The notes: generated by a model from the sequence alone, not told the origin. Numbered from the stretch's first letter, positions 1 to 12,728 are shown. The stretch is DNA of 64,000 nt from Strigamia acuminata (GCA_949358305.1 OX442324.1:6669601-6733600); one strand, 5' to 3'. Translations and numbers: made by a program.

Positions 1-243
1 TATTATTATTAGTGTAATGAATTACCTGCACGGCTGGCTGCAGTATTTGTTTACATGCGGTCTGTATGTTCTGCCCAAAGGGGGCGTTGTTTATGTTTGG
101 CCAGTCACATGACTGGATAATAAACTTCACTTGCTGCTCAGCCTTAGACAAGTAAAGATGGCGTGCATTTCTTTCACACTAGATGTTTTTCCACACCATT
201 GCTATTTTACACAACACGAACAACTTTGTGCCACAAATTAACA
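1..243 (+). repeat. Copia 1 5' LTR (partial)
   Basis: Matches 5472-5714 base for base by eye. It ends in ...AATTAACA just before the primer site. Confidence 0.95.
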
Positions 244-244
244 A

Positions 245-255
245 GGTTATGGGCC
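245..255 (+). other. Copia 1 primer binding site, initiator-tRNA(Met) internal type
   Basis: GGTTATGGGCC lies one base after the LTR. It is complementary to the anticodon-stem region of initiator tRNA-Met, the half-tRNA primer known for Drosophila copia. Copia 2 has the same motif in the same place (12730-12740). Confidence 0.75.
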
Positions 256-923
256 TCATAACGTTGGAAAAACGTTCAGGCGGATTTGCAAGTCATTTCG
301 AGGTCGGCAGAGAAGTTTTCCTCCTCATCCAACATGGCGGCGCCCATGAGTGAAGTAACCAGTTCGTCTTCATGCCGGGATATCTGAGTTTGGAAAGCAG
401 CAACCAGTTATCAAACAACACGAGGACAATAAGGGGTTCGAGAAATTATAAAACATATTATTTAAACAATTTCTGTTTTCGTTTTGGGAAATTTGTTCCC
501 GTATTGCGAGGCGCAATACGTGTCGTTAACGTGACGATATTTGTGGCGGAGAGACGTATCCGATACGACGGCGACTGTTCCAGCCAACCACACGTGAAGT
601 GTGAACTGAAATCGTCGAGGAACAAATTGGAAAACGGCAAACATTTTGGCGAACGATTTGCGAGGATTGGAAACGACGCAAGAACGAGCGGACGAGTTAC
701 GAGGGAAAAACAACATTTAATGAACAATTTTCGTGCAAATTTTCGAATATTATCATTTAATACTGTTACTAGCTTAGTGTTGTGATAGAAATTTGTACTA
801 ACTTACTTATAAGAGCGTACTAACATCGCAACACTGCACTTTGTTGCGATTATCAGTAAGGAAAGTGTTTGTGAGATTTCAAAGTGTGTGATTTTTCAAC
901 GAATTCAAAACAAAAGGACGATT

Positions 924-1991
924 ATGGATTCGGACAAATTAGAGCGCAAAATCACCTTGTTGAATAGACTGAATTACGACAGTTGGAAACAACAGATCAA
1001 AGTTCTGCTCATGCATCACGGTTGCTGGGGATTTATAGACGGAACTGAAGAGGCACTGGCACCCGGAGCGTCCTGGCGTGATCGCTCGGACTACAAATTG
1101 CGAAAGGGACGAGCTTTTAGCCTCATCTACTACTCGATTGAAGAGCAGTACCACGAACTGCTCAACGGGGTCGAGGACGCCAAGAAAGCGTGGGACACGC
1201 TGAAAACAAACTTTGAACCGGTCTCGAGGGCGAGAATAATACGTCTTCTCGACGAATTTTTTAGTCTCAAATACGACCCGACGACGGAAACGATCGGGAT
1301 CTTCGCGGCGAAGATACGAAATGCGGCGAAGAAATTGGCGGACGTTAAACACAAACTGGAGGACTTATATCAGGCATTCCAATTGATTAGATATTTACCT
1401 CAGGAGTATCAGTCGATTGTTCAAACGATTTACCGGTGGGAAGACGTCAATTTCACCTTGGAGAAGGTAGAAATCGAATTGGTCGCAGAAGAAGGCCGAC
1501 TCGTTCAACAAAGACGTGATTCGGGACAAGGACCAATTATTGATGCATTCAGCACAGGGTCGAATTCCGCAAACACAAAGAGCAATGACAATTCGCCGAA
1601 GTTCCAACAGCAACAGGGCAATAATCCGAACAACAAAGCGAATTATACTGGACAAAGAGGCAACAAATCAAATTGGAGAGGTGGGAGAAATGCGAATTTC
1701 AGAGGAAACAGCACCGGGTCAACGGGACGTGGGCCGTGTTTCCGCTGCAACCAACACGGACATTGGGCCAAAGATTGCACGGTGCAATTACAATTGGCGC
1801 CGAACAGCAACATGAGATCGAACACCGTGGAAGAACTGGATTCGAACATGTTGGACGTTGGTTTTCTCACCGAATTGAGCGACCAGGAAATGCTCCAGTG
1901 CAGTGAAGCCAGTAACTGTTGGATTTATGATACGGGAGCGACTGGGCATTTCTGCAAAGACAGAAATCAATTTCACAATTTTAAGAGATGA
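924..1991 (+). pseudogene. Copia 1 gag and start of protease, ended by a frameshift
   Basis: The start at 924 is chosen because the equivalent ATG-Asp-Ser-Asp-Lys start is conserved in copia 2 (13440); an upstream in-frame ATG at 888 is not. The product is a copia Gag of the UBN2 type, with Asn-Tyr-x-x-Trp near the N-terminus, a Gln/Asn/Gly-rich linker, and a CX2CX4HX4C zinc knuckle (C-F-R-C-N-Q-H-G-H-W-A-K-D-C) near residue 270. Gag would package the RNA. The aspartic protease begins with Y-D-T-G-A-T-G-H-F. Compared with copia 2, one base is missing near 1985, giving a premature TGA at 1989-1991 right after the protease active site. Gag itself looks intact. Confidence 0.9.
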
Positions 1992-2042
1992 GTGGGACAA
2001 TTAGTCAGGCCGACAAGAAGACTTTGATCAAGATACAAGGAG

Positions 2043-5000
2043 TTGGAAATGTTTGTATCATGTGTTTGGTCTGGAATGAAAAAAGTGTACTACGCGCCTG
2101 ATCTACGAAGGAATTTGCTGTCGGGACCGTGTATTGACGAGGCACGATGCAGGGTCGCAGTTGGCGCAGGCTTGGTGAAGATATACGACCCGCAATGGAG
2201 AAGACAGTTGATGGAAGGGGTCAAGAAAGATAGATTGTACTACATCAAGCTCAGCGACCAGAAGCCCGATTTTGAGAAGCTAAAGGCAAAGGAATTGAAC
2301 AAAGCTAATGTGGGCGAAGATAAGAACGAGCAGAAACAACAGGAATTCCCTCACACAAGCAAAACTAAGTCGAATCCAGAAGAGGCGAGGTTGTGGCACG
2401 AACGTTTGGGACACATTCATTTCCCAAGTGTGCAGGGAATGAGCAGGAGCGAAGCTGTAATTGGGTTGCCATTACTAGATGTTCCCATCACGCAGTGTGA
2501 TGTCTGCAGCTTGGCGAAGAAGAAAGCGGTTTCGCACAAGTCCATACCGGGCATTAGGTCGAGGGAACCGCTCCAACTTCTGCACATGGACGTATGCGGA
2601 GCGTTTAACACGGAAACGCTGTCGGGAAATCGATATTTTCTCACAATAACGGACGATTTTTCCCGTTATTCAACCGTATATCTCATGAAGAAGAAAGACG
2701 AGGTGTTTGACATTTTCCAAAAACACGTAAAACGGATTGAGCGGCTACTTGGCAAGTCCGTTTTAGCCATACGGACAGACAATGGCATGGAGTTTTGTTC
2801 CAACAAGTTTGGAGAATACCTCGAGGGCCAAGGAATTGCGCATGAAAGAACAAATGCGTACACACCTGTCCAAAATGGAGTTTCTGAGAGACTTAACCAA
2901 ACTTTGGCCAATGGGATGCGGGCTCTCATTTATGATGCGCAATTGGAGCACCGATTCTGGGGCGAAGCCATTCTCACATTCAACTATTTGAGGAACAGAA
3001 TTGCAAAACTCAACTCGGAGAAGACGCCGATGGAACTCTACTATGGCCGGAAACCATCTTTGCGTCATTTAAGGAAATTTGGGAGTTTGTGCTTCGTGCA
3101 GAAAAGGATCAGGGATGGAAAAATTGACAACAAAGCATTACATGGAATTATGCTTGGCTATTCCAGAATCACCAAAGGCTACAGAGTTTGGTTGTCGGAC
3201 TTTTCAAAAGTAATTGAGACTAATGATGTCAAATTTGTCGAAAGCAGGCGCGGAGTTGAAGGCGTGCTGGGCCTCCCGGAAAAATATACATCATACATTG
3301 ACAATTTGAACGACAACATAGACAATGATGCTGATCGTCAATATTATTCTGATGAGGATGTGAGACCACCGCTGCCTCCGCCGCAACCAATTAAGAAGAA
3401 AGAGGAGGATGAATTACCTCAAGTCAAGTTGAAATTTAGACTACCAAACGAGAAATTGCAGAAATTGCCAGAAGTGAAACTCCCAGGCATTTTACCACAA
3501 CCCGGGCAAACACTTTTGAATCCAGTACGGACCATACCGCCGCTTGTCTGGAAAAAGACCGAAAAGACAAGGCCAACTGGACAAAAGGACTTCGAGTACA
3601 CGATTGAGGGGCACGATAAGCCAAAATTGCGGTCCATACCGGAAGTGAGACGTTATTGTGGGGATCACAATCTTCAAGCCCCCGAACACCTTTTCGAAGA
3701 TAAGAGGAAGAAGAAGCAATCCGAATCAAATGTGACACAAGACGATTTCGACTTGAGCGTTTTTGATGAATTGACTCTTGATTTCGAAGCGAATCATCTT
3801 GAGGTCTGCATACCTACACGCTTCGAACAAATAGTCAATCTGCCCGAAAAGGAAGAATGGAGCCAGGCAATGTGTGATGAAATCGACACTATGCACGAGC
3901 GCGAAGTGTGGGAGCTGGTTCCACCACCGCCCGACACAAAGATCATTGGATGCAAATGGATCTACACAGTTAAACAAGATGACAAAGGAGAAGTTGCGCG
4001 GTATAAGGCCAGACTCGTAGCGCAGGGCTTTTCACAAGTCTATGGTGAATCCTACGAGGAAACCTTCTCACCTGTTGTGGACTTTTCCATTGTGCGCTTT
4101 ATGTTCACACTCCTCGTTTGCATGCTGGGATGGGCATATGTTCAAGCTGATGTCAAGTGCGCATACTTATACGCGAAGTTGCACAAGACAGTCTATATGC
4201 GACAGCCCAAAGGATTCGTACATCACGGCAAGGAAAATTACGTCTGCAAGTTACTGCGAGCGATTTACGGTTTACATCAGTCAGGAAGAGAGTGGGGTAT
4301 TGAACTTGAGGAGACTTTACTCAGACTTGGCCTACAACACGTGAACTGGTGCAATTGCGTATATAAGTTTGAAAACGTTGCGTATTTGATAGTGTACGTT
4401 GACGATATCGTAGTTTTCGGCAAGCGACAAGAAGACGCGATGAATGTTCTCAACATGGTCAAAACGCAGTTCGACCTCGTGATACTTGGACAGACTAAGA
4501 AATTATTAGGAGTCGAGTTCTACGCGCATCGACAGCAAATGATCTTGCACCAAAGATCATACATTAACAAGGTGCTGCAAAGATTCCAAAATCATCTGGA
4601 ATCAGCAAAAATCAGATCACAACCAATGGTCAAATCAACGATCCTCACCAAGAAGCAATGTCCGAGCACCATTGAAGATTTCAAAGTCATGGAGAAGATC
4701 CCTTATCGAAATCTCCTTGGATCATTCGCATTTATCGGATTAAGGACCAGGCCAGATATGACTTATGCGATCAACATCTTAAGTCAGTTTCAATCCAACC
4801 CAGGATGGGATCACTGGCTTGCTTTGTTGGATTTGCTTAGCTACTTAAGAACGACGAAGAACTATGGACTTATGTTATTTCCTAACAACCGTATTGAAGT
4901 CATTGGCTACAGTGACTCCGATTACGCAAACAATCGAGACGATAGGATTTCAGTTGGCGGAACTCTCATAACATTGGGGAATTCGCCAATTTTCTGGAGA

Positions 5001-5384
5001 ACATTCAAACAGCGCAACGTGACGTTGTCCACTATGGAGGCAGAATATGTAGCTCTCACAGAGACAGTGAAAGACTACATATGGATCGTCCGAGTATTAT
5101 ACGAGATAGTCCCCGATTTAGCAAATCGATTTTATCACCGAGTATTTTGTGATAATATCTCTACGGTAGATTTTACGAAGTCGAACATCGAGAATAGAAA
5201 AACAAAACATATCGATGTCAGATACCATTTCATACGAGAACTCATGAAAAGGGACAATCTCCAAGTGTTACACGTGGGGACAACGTCAAATCTCGCTGAT
5301 ATATTTACCAAGTCGGTCGACAAGACAGACTTAGTCCAGTTTTGTAATCGTTTTTTTATTAATCTCGATGTACTAAGTGCTTGA
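2043..5384 (+). pseudogene. Copia 1 polyprotein remainder: integrase, reverse transcriptase, RNase H
   Basis: This 1113-codon open frame carries the integrase HHCC zinc finger (HERLGH...CDVC), the integrase catalytic core with MDVCG and RTDNGMEF, the reverse transcriptase with Y-V-D-D in LIVYVDDIVVF, and RNase H with YSDSDYA, MEAEYVAL and the copia C-terminal signature NLADIFTK. These would synthesise and insert cDNA. Aligned with copia 2, about 20 bases are missing near 2070-2080 (after TGTTTGGTC), so the frame before and after differs. With the 1-nt loss near 1985 this separates it from gag. The printed ATG at 2043 is therefore not a biological start. RT and IN catalytic residues are all present. 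Confidence 0.93.
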
Positions 5385-5390
5385 TAATAT

Positions 5391-5402
5391 GAGGGGGCCG
5401 AA
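5391..5402 (+). other. Copia 1 polypurine tract
   Basis: GAGGGGGCCGAA immediately precedes the 3' LTR, the place where plus-strand DNA priming occurs. Copia 2 has the same tract at 16455-16466. Confidence 0.8.
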
Positions 5403-5714
5403 TGTTAGGTTTTGGTGTGTATTATTATATCATATCATCAAGCGATGACATTTGTTGCTTTGTATATATTCTATTATTATTAGTGTAATGAATTACCTGC
5501 ACGGCTGGCTGCAGTATTTGTTTACATGCGGTCTGTATGTTCTGCCCAAAGGGGGCGTTGTTTATGTTTGGCCAGTCACATGACTGGATAATAAACTTCA
5601 CTTGCTGCTCAGCCTTAGACAAGTAAAGATGGCGTGCATTTCTTTCACACTAGATGTTTTTCCACACCATTGCTATTTTACACAACACGAACAACTTTGT
5701 GCCACAAATTAACA
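5403..5714 (+). repeat. Copia 1 3' LTR, 312 bp
   Basis: Starts TGTTAGG and ends AATTAACA. It supplies the stop codon (5709-5711, minus strand) that now ends the gypsy 1 third ORF. Confidence 0.95.
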
Positions 5715-8700
5715 CAGGTTGGGAGATGTGGTCAATTTTGAAGAGTAGTCCGAGGGATCTTCGCTCTCGTTCAGGTAGAAATGTAGGTGACCCGGCGCTT
5801 CCAGAGGGTTCCCCGTTCGCTCGTGGGCCCAAATCGGCGGTAAGAAGGCCGACATCCCTTGATTGGTGTGGTGGATTCTTTGGGCCTCAGCGATACTTGT
5901 CGGCGCGCGGTGAGCTCGAAGGAGTCGTTGATGTTGGATGAAGAGTTCGCCTCCGGCTCCGGCTTCGATAGCGTTTTTCATCCAGACATAAAGAGAATGG
6001 CCTCGGTCTGGAGACTGGAGTAGTTTGGTCTCCGTGTCTTTCGTCAAGGACAAACCCGGGAAGTACATCCTGAGTCTGGCATCGACCTGGGGGTCCGCTT
6101 TTTTCGAAACTTCCATTCTTGACTTTGGGCGGAGTATTTTCCTTTTTGATTCCTTCTTCTTGAGCGAGACTGGTTCGGCCAGTGGCTCAGAAGGTCTCTT
6201 CTCTTTCGGCGGAGGCGGAGGAGGAGGCGTCGGAATCCTGGGAGCCGGAGTTTCCACGGTTGGTGTGATCACCGAAGGTGACGGGAGTGGGTGTTGAACG
6301 ACCACTCGAACGTTCTGGTAAGAGGCCTCTGGATCCGGGTCCTGGGCCACCATTTGGGCTCGAATTACCGCCGCCGAGGGCACCAGGCGTGTCCAGCTGT
6401 CTACGAGAGCTGGCGGGACTTGGAAACCCTCATGGGCCACTACGATCCAGGCCGCTACAGCGACACGCGCATTTCGGAACGTGGCGGCGGCCAGTAAGAT
6501 CGACATCAGGTCGGTAATGGTGACTATGATCCTGGTGTTCCAGTTCGGATGATTCCGACTCTTGTTTTGAGTATACTCAATCGAGATTCGTTGAAGATTC
6601 GTGATGACGTTCTGGATCACGTTTTGCTGGTAGGAATCCATTTCGCACAAAAGTGCTCTGGCCTGTTCTACGGTCGTTACGTCTAGGAATTGTTGTAGCG
6701 TTTCTTCGGACGGGTTGATTGGAGCCAAGGCCTGGGTGACTACTGGAGACGTTACCATTTGATTGGATCTTGAGGGCGCCGTTAATTGAGGCGTAGTTCT
6801 GATTAGGCGTCTCGCTTTTTCCGGTTCAGGCTCGTCCCAAACTATCGGAGTTCGTGTCGAAGTCGAAGCTTCGGGAATGATCGGGAGAGGTTCGTCTTTG
6901 GCTGGTCCAAAGCGAGCTTCCCGATGTTTGAGTTGTTCTTTGGAACTGAGTGTTGGTGCGCCGATTATTACTTTCCTTCGAAAGGCGCTTGGGAGGCTGA
7001 CGCTGGATGTTACGCTTCCCGTCTTTGATAGTTCCGGCTTGATGAAAGCGCTCGGCGCCGTTTCCAAACTCGAGACGGTGGAAAGTGTTGGCCGATATTC
7101 TGGTTTCGGCAGTGTCTTTCGAAATTCTACGATCTTTGCGAGAAAGTCTGCTTGGGTGTATATTTTCTTTTGCTCGGGGACTTCGTCGATAATTACCTCA
7201 TCGTCGATCTTCATCGGTTCGGGACTGTCCCGAATTGTTCTGATGTCTTCGTAACGTTTCCTATCTCGAAGTCGTATTTCCTCTTCATGATACGCTTTCC
7301 ATGAACGTGCGCGATTTTCGGATCCCCTCCTTCTTCGCTCATCCTGTTGACGAAGGTTCTCTCTTTCGCGTCTGGTTTTCTCCTCACGCTCGCGCAGGAA
7401 ATCCTCTCGATGTCTGTTCCAGGCTTCTTTGTTTTTCTCCCGTCGTTGGAAGTAGTTCTTTCGATAATCGTCCCAATTTTCTTGGTTCTTATCGCGTCTG
7501 CGTCGATCTTCCCGGTGGTCTGGACGTTCGCGTACGATCTCTCTTCTTCGGCTGGTTGATGGGGCGTCCCTGGATTGATGTCGCGATGTTTGCGGGTCCT
7601 CTGTTCTTCCGAGGCGAGAGAAAGCGCGTTTCTTCGTGGCGGGTTTCTTGCTTTGTGCGCTGTTAGAAGTGCTTGGCTTGTTCAGGCACGGTTTCTTCGC
7701 TGAGCAACCTGCTTCATCGTGCTCGTTGGATAAACGCTTTTCGGCCTTTTGGCGCTTGCGACCGAAGAAGCCGAGAAAATGCAGTTGGTGCATTGCTCGT
7801 TGCGAGGTGATAAACCCATGTCTCGGTCTCCAATCTGGGCGGTCGGGTCGGTCGTCTCGGATCTGTTGGAGCCAAATCTTGATCTCCTCAGTCGAGTAAC
7901 CGTCTGGCTGTAGATAATCGAAAATCTCGTCGTGAGCGGTTCGTCTCACTTCTTCGTAATATGCCATATGGATTTGATGCTTTTCTTCATCTGTTTCGGC
8001 GTCGCGCCACTGTTCGTAAACGTCCCATCCTCGCTGGTCGTCTGGAAAGGCGGCTCGGATTAGTGGATTTGGGATTGGCGCTGGCGGGTCCATATTTCTT
8101 GAGATAACTGCCCGTAATGCTGCTTGGTATTGGCGCGGCATGTAGTGGATCAACGTTTGCTGGCTGGACCAGTAGCGGCTGATCGCACGAGACAATAAGA
8201 GGCGAATTTTCCATGGTTCGAAGTCGACTGATTCTTCCAGCGCTTGGCGGAAAAGTATGGGGATGACCTCGCGCCATAGGCTGCCGGCTGAAACTCGCTT
8301 CGGATCGATTTGTCCCCACGTAGTGCGATATCCGTCCTAAATATTAAAATATCACGGGATATATTAGAAACGTTGATTAATTTACACGTTGATTAATTTG
8401 TCAGAATATGTAGAGATGATTTTGTTTGACACAAGATGGCGCCATGGTCGGCCATGTGCTTTTCGACCACGTGTCGCGAAGTTACTTTTTTCTTTCGGCA
8501 TTTGTTTAATTTTGACAATTTGTCACTTAATGTTAAGTTATTTCTTCGTTCGTGGTCAATCCACGAACTTATTTCGTATTTTTAATTGTCGATAATTGAA
8601 TTTTTCTATTCTTTTTTACTTACGTCGGGTTGGGCATCGGGTTCATCGAGTTCATCCCAATTTCCCTCTTCGTTGTTTATGACTATTTGTAATAGATCCA

Positions 8701-8773
8701 CCTGGTCTTCGTCATCATCCTCGGAAGCGTTGTTTATGGCTCGTTCGATTTCTTTCTTCCAATCATTTCTCAT
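5709..8773 (-). CDS. Gypsy 1 third ORF, two exons, function unknown
   Basis: Exon 1 is 8773-8624 (50 codons, starting at a good ATG and rich in Asp/Glu). A GTAAGT donor follows, then a 287-nt intron (8623-8337) ending TTTAG, and exon 2 from 8336. Both exons meet in phase 0 and the joined frame is about 925 codons. The protein is highly charged: an acidic N-terminus, a Trp-rich region, a long Arg/Glu-rich stretch around residues 300-410 that looks helical, then Pro-rich segments including a run of seven prolines. I see no signal peptide, membrane span, zinc knuckle or Env-like motif. The final residues and the TAA come from the copia 1 LTR, so the real C-terminus is off-window. It could be a nucleic-acid-binding accessory protein; that is inference from composition only. 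Confidence 0.75.
8337..8623 (-). other. Predicted intron in gypsy 1 third ORF
   Basis: The donor GAC|GTAAGT and acceptor TATTTTAATATTTAG|GAC are both strong, and joining them keeps one open frame. The exon 2 frame has no ATG between its upstream stop and codon 47, so without splicing there is no good start. Confidence 0.75.
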
Positions 8774-8992
8774 TTTTGGAAATTAATTTGATACTTTGAT
8801 TTTTACGGCTGCTTCGTGGTGATCGTCGCTTAGCCGGAGATGACAGTGATAAGTGTGGGTCGGGTTAGAGGTTAACTATTAGTCTCATGTCATCTTTGAT
8901 TGGTTTGGCCAATTAAGACGCATTGTGGGACGTAACAGGTGTCTCCCCTGTGGTTGTTTTTATCGATTGTTTGAGACAATGGCCGGAGTCGC

Positions 8993-11900
8993 TTATTGTT
9001 TTCCGACGAGTTTTCCGTCTTTTATGAACAGGTTTGGCTTGTGCCGGCGCATGCCGTAGATTTTATCAGGTTTGGGGATTCTTGTAGTCTTATTTTTGTT
9101 TGATTTCTTTCCTTTTTTAGGAGATTCTTCGACTATTTCCTCCCTCTCCGAAATGTCATCCGGGGCGTCGGTCGCTTTGTGTAACTCGTCTTGAACTAAA
9201 CTGGTCGGGCCAGTTTGTTCATCTAAAAACATGTCGCGAATAATTGGATTTTGTGCTGGTTCCGTCTGATTTTCTGTCCAGGCTTCTTGAGGAAACTCAG
9301 GCAAGTATGGGGTCAATTCTCGGGCGTGGATTGATCTAAAATTAACGTTGTCTGCCAATCTTTTTAGCTTGAATGCGTTTCCGCCGTGGGCTTCGAGTAT
9401 GACGTATGGGCCGTCGCGTTTGTCTGCTAGGCCTGCGTGGATTCCCTTATCGGCGCTGGACTGAATATGAGTGTCTTTCCAGACGAGGTCATTGACTTTA
9501 AAATTGCAGAAGGGCCGATCCTTTCTAGCAATGTTAATACGATCTCTCATGTCGAATATGTGTGACATCATGTGCTGATATGTGGCCGAGATTATTTGTT
9601 TCAGTCTATCGACGTAAAGATGCGGCTTCTCGGGATCGATTTCCAATATTTCTTCCGGTATTCGTGGATCCCAGGGTACTCTGAGTTCCCGAGCGAAGTT
9701 TAGAAACGCAGGAGAAAATTTGCGGTTCCTTGAGATCGTTGTGCGAATGCTGAAGGCAATTTCGCGAAGGTATTCGTCCCAGCTGGAGTGAACATCGGTG
9801 AAAATTGCCAGGGCATATTTTATGTCACGATTTAACCTTTCGACGGGATTGGCCCGTGGTTTATATGTTGACGTGTAAGATGTTTCGATGTTGAATTTTT
9901 TGCAGAAGTCTTTGTATAAATTCGATGCGAATTGTGGTCCGTTATCGGAAATTAACTTCCGCGGAAACCCGAAATGGAGTGCGACCTCGTATAAACATCG
10001 AATGATTTTCTGCTTAGTTGGTCTCTCCATTGGAAAGAGTTCGGGCCACCCGGTCGCAACGTCCATTATTACTAAAATATATTTGTTTTTATTGGACGAT
10101 GTTGGTTTTGGGCCCATTAAATCCACGCTCCAACAGTCGAAGGGCGCGTAAGGGCCGAGTGAGATTCTCTCATAATTCTTGGGCGTCCTAGGATTGCATG
10201 CCTGGCATCTGGGGCAGTGGTGAATGAAACGAACAATATCTCGGGTCATTTTGGGCCAGAAATACAGTTGGTTCGCTCGGTAGATTGTTCTGGCCACTCC
10301 AGAATGTCCGGCGAGCGGGTGTCCGTGGACCATCCACAGAAACCTTGTCAGCAGACTTCTGGGTACAACGACTTTCATCGAAGTTCCTGTCTCCGTCAGA
10401 TCATCGCGGAAATTTGGATGGTGTTTCAGTAGAAGTCCATCTTCGATTAAGTACGTGGAGGCTTCTCTTTCGAATTCCTCCCGTTGGATTTCGTCGAAAG
10501 TCTCGTCGGGAAACTTTTTATCTAAAATGAATTCCCGGTAAATTTTGCAGAAGTTATCTTCCGCCTGGGCGGCGATTAATTCGTCCCTGGTGGGCGGCTT
10601 GCTGTTTGTCCCCTTGCTTACGTGAGCGACGAATGCTCGAACGTATTTGTCAGAGATTCGAGGTTCTATTGTTAGTTCGTAATCCGGGTGAGCGTCCTTG
10701 ACTGACTGATACGCTCGGAGCCAATAATTGTAATAATTCTGGTCTCCTGGCTCGAGCTTCTCCTTGGGTAGTTCATTTAGCTTTTTAAATTCCCATTTTC
10801 GGACGGGGTTTGGACAGTAGAAGAGGCGTGAGTCGTCCTCTCCGCAGTCGGTCTCGTCTTCGGGGTCTGAAGCCGGGGCTCGTGAGAGGGCGTCCGCTAC
10901 AACGTTGAATTTTCCGGGTCGGTATTCAATGATGAGATCACAAGCCATTAATTCTAGCTGCCAGCGAGCCATTCTTCCGGAAGGTTCCTTCAACGCCATT
11001 AACCATTTTAGGGCCTCGTGGTCGGTTTGCACGTTAAACTTGGTAAATTCCAGGTATGGTCGGAACTTTCGGATTGCCCAGACAACGGCTAGACATTCTA
11101 ACTCTGTTGCATTATAATTCTTCTCGGCTGTTTGCAATTTCCGGCTGATGAACATCGTAGGGACTTCCAGTTCTACTCCGTCGATATCATGCTTCTGAAG
11201 CAACGCAGCACCTAGGCCAATTCGACTGGCGTCGGTATGAAGAGTGAATTCTCGATTAAGATCTGGTAGTGGAATCCGTTTTGCATCGATCAACATTTGT
11301 TTTATTTTGTTAAACGATGTTTCGCAGTGGTCAGTCCACTCGAAATCTTTGTCGTTGCGTAACAGGTCGGTGATGGGTGCGACAATTTCCGCCAAATTTG
11401 GAAGCATTCGGTTGAAGAAGTTTACCATGCCCATAAAACGTTGGACTCCTTTTACATCTTCTGGGGCGGGGAACTGGCTGATGGCTTGAGTCTTTTTTGG
11501 AACGATGGATAGGCCATCTACTCCAACTGTATAGCCCAGAAACGCCAATTCCTTGCGGCAAAATTTACTTTTTCCCGGGTGGATGTTTAGTCCAGCTTTT
11601 GTGAGTCGTTCTATGACATCATTTACGTGTATCAGGTGTTCTTCAAAGGTCTGGGAGACTATTACTATATCATCGAGGTAAGCCCACGCATATTTGTGAA
11701 GGGCTTCGCCGAGAACCTTTTCTATTAGTTTTTGAAAGGTGGCGGGAGCGTTGACTAACCCGAAAGGCATCACATTAAACATGAGACGACCTTGCGGTGC
11801 CCAAAAAGCTGTTTTCTCCTTGTCTTCTTCCCGCAATTCAACCTGCCAGTAACCCTTGGATAAGTCCATGGTCGTGACCCAGTTGAATGGGGCGAGCTCT

Positions 11901-12399
11901 CGTAAAATTGCCTCTATGGATGGCATTTGGATGGGGTCGATGACAGTTATGGCGTTTAATGGCCTATAATCTATGCAGAGACGCGGTTCGGAGCCTGGTC
12001 GCATGACGAGGACAATCCTCATTCCATACTCCCCGACGGCGTGTGACACGATCCCTTTTTCGAGCAATTCGTTACACATTGTTCTCACGATATGTCTCTT
12101 CTGGGGATTCATAGTCTTAAAAGGTACTCGCACCGGTTTGCCCGTAACCAGTTCGATCTCATGCATGACGTAACTAGTCTTCCCTGGATCCTTGTTTAAG
12201 TTTTTCGAGTGCTTCTTGAGCATTTGCTCGAGGAGTTTTGTCTGTTCTTCTCCAAGATTCGCGTCGACTGCCAGATTGTGTATCAAATTCTCCTCCTGGA
12301 GGATGGTATTAAATGATTTAAAATTATAGTCCTGGATGAACTTTTTAATTTCGCCTCCTTCCCATTCCTCGTCATTCTTAGCTTTGTCTAGGAGTTCAG
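8993..12399 (-). CDS. Gypsy 1 pol, distal part: reverse transcriptase, RNase H, integrase
   Basis: Open frame runs from the copia 2 junction (12399) to a stop at 8993. Counting from residue 1 at 12286: RT with DLSKGYWQ and Y-L-D-D at about 203-206, RNase H with TDAS at about 351-354, an integrase HHCC finger (HPLAGHSG...CPRCQAC) near 660-700, the DDE core (WSVDLMG, SDNGPQF, and a Glu in the NPVERLNR motif), and a GPY/F-type module (GPYVILE...) before a Lys-rich tail. All visible catalytic residues are present and I see no internal stop. The frame continues upstream into the protease segment at 16796-17407 once copia 2 and one copy of its 5-bp duplication are disregarded. This is a well-preserved gypsy pol split only by an insertion. 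Confidence 0.95.
12395..12399. repeat. Target site duplication TTCAG (left) of copia 2
   Basis: The same five bases follow the right LTR at 16796-16800. Confidence 0.95.
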
Positions 12400-12728
12400 T
12401 GTTAAAATATCATGTGTTATTACCAACCTTTGTACACGTATATTTATGTCGTATTCTCAAGCGACAATGCTTTATGTATATAGTGACTGTTTGTTTATGT
12501 TTGCATTTAGCTGCACAATTCGCAGCTGCTTTATTTACAATGTATTTGTATGCTTTACCACAAGGTGGCGTTGTATACCTGAGGTGATGTCACATAACTA
12601 GAAAATAAAGCTCTCACTCCATGTTTAGTTTTTCACCTGACAACACCTGGTTTTTCCTTTCACAAATGAAGTTTTCCACACCACTGCAAAACTAGGCATT
12701 TGCAAATGATTTCAACTAGAAATCAACA
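12400..12728 (+). repeat. Copia 2 5' LTR, 329 bp
   Basis: Begins TGTTAAAAT and ends AATCAACA; about 99% identical to 16467-16795. An AATAAAG motif near 12604 may be the polyadenylation signal. Confidence 0.95.

Larger units (their letters stand above)
1..5714 (+). mobile_element. Copia 1: Ty1/copia-type LTR retrotransposon, left end outside window
   Basis: The sequence at 1-243 is repeated at 5472-5714 with no difference that I could see, so these are the two LTRs; the first 69 bases of the left LTR lie outside the window. The order is LTR, half-tRNA-type primer site, gag, protease, integrase, reverse transcriptase, RNase H, purine tract and LTR. That integrase-before-RT order defines copia elements. 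The right LTR abuts the third ORF of gypsy 1 at 5715, so copia 1 inserted into gypsy 1. Identical LTRs imply a recent insertion, although the protease region carries two frame-breaking lesions. The target duplication cannot be checked because the left flank is missing. Confidence 0.95.

Noticed and set aside
1130-4462. Minus-strand and alternate-frame ORFs within copia 1
   Set aside because: Shadows of the gag-pol reading frame.
5709-8195. Third ORF as an envelope gene
   Set aside because: No signal peptide, transmembrane segment or fusion-peptide-like stretch; mostly charged and Pro-rich.
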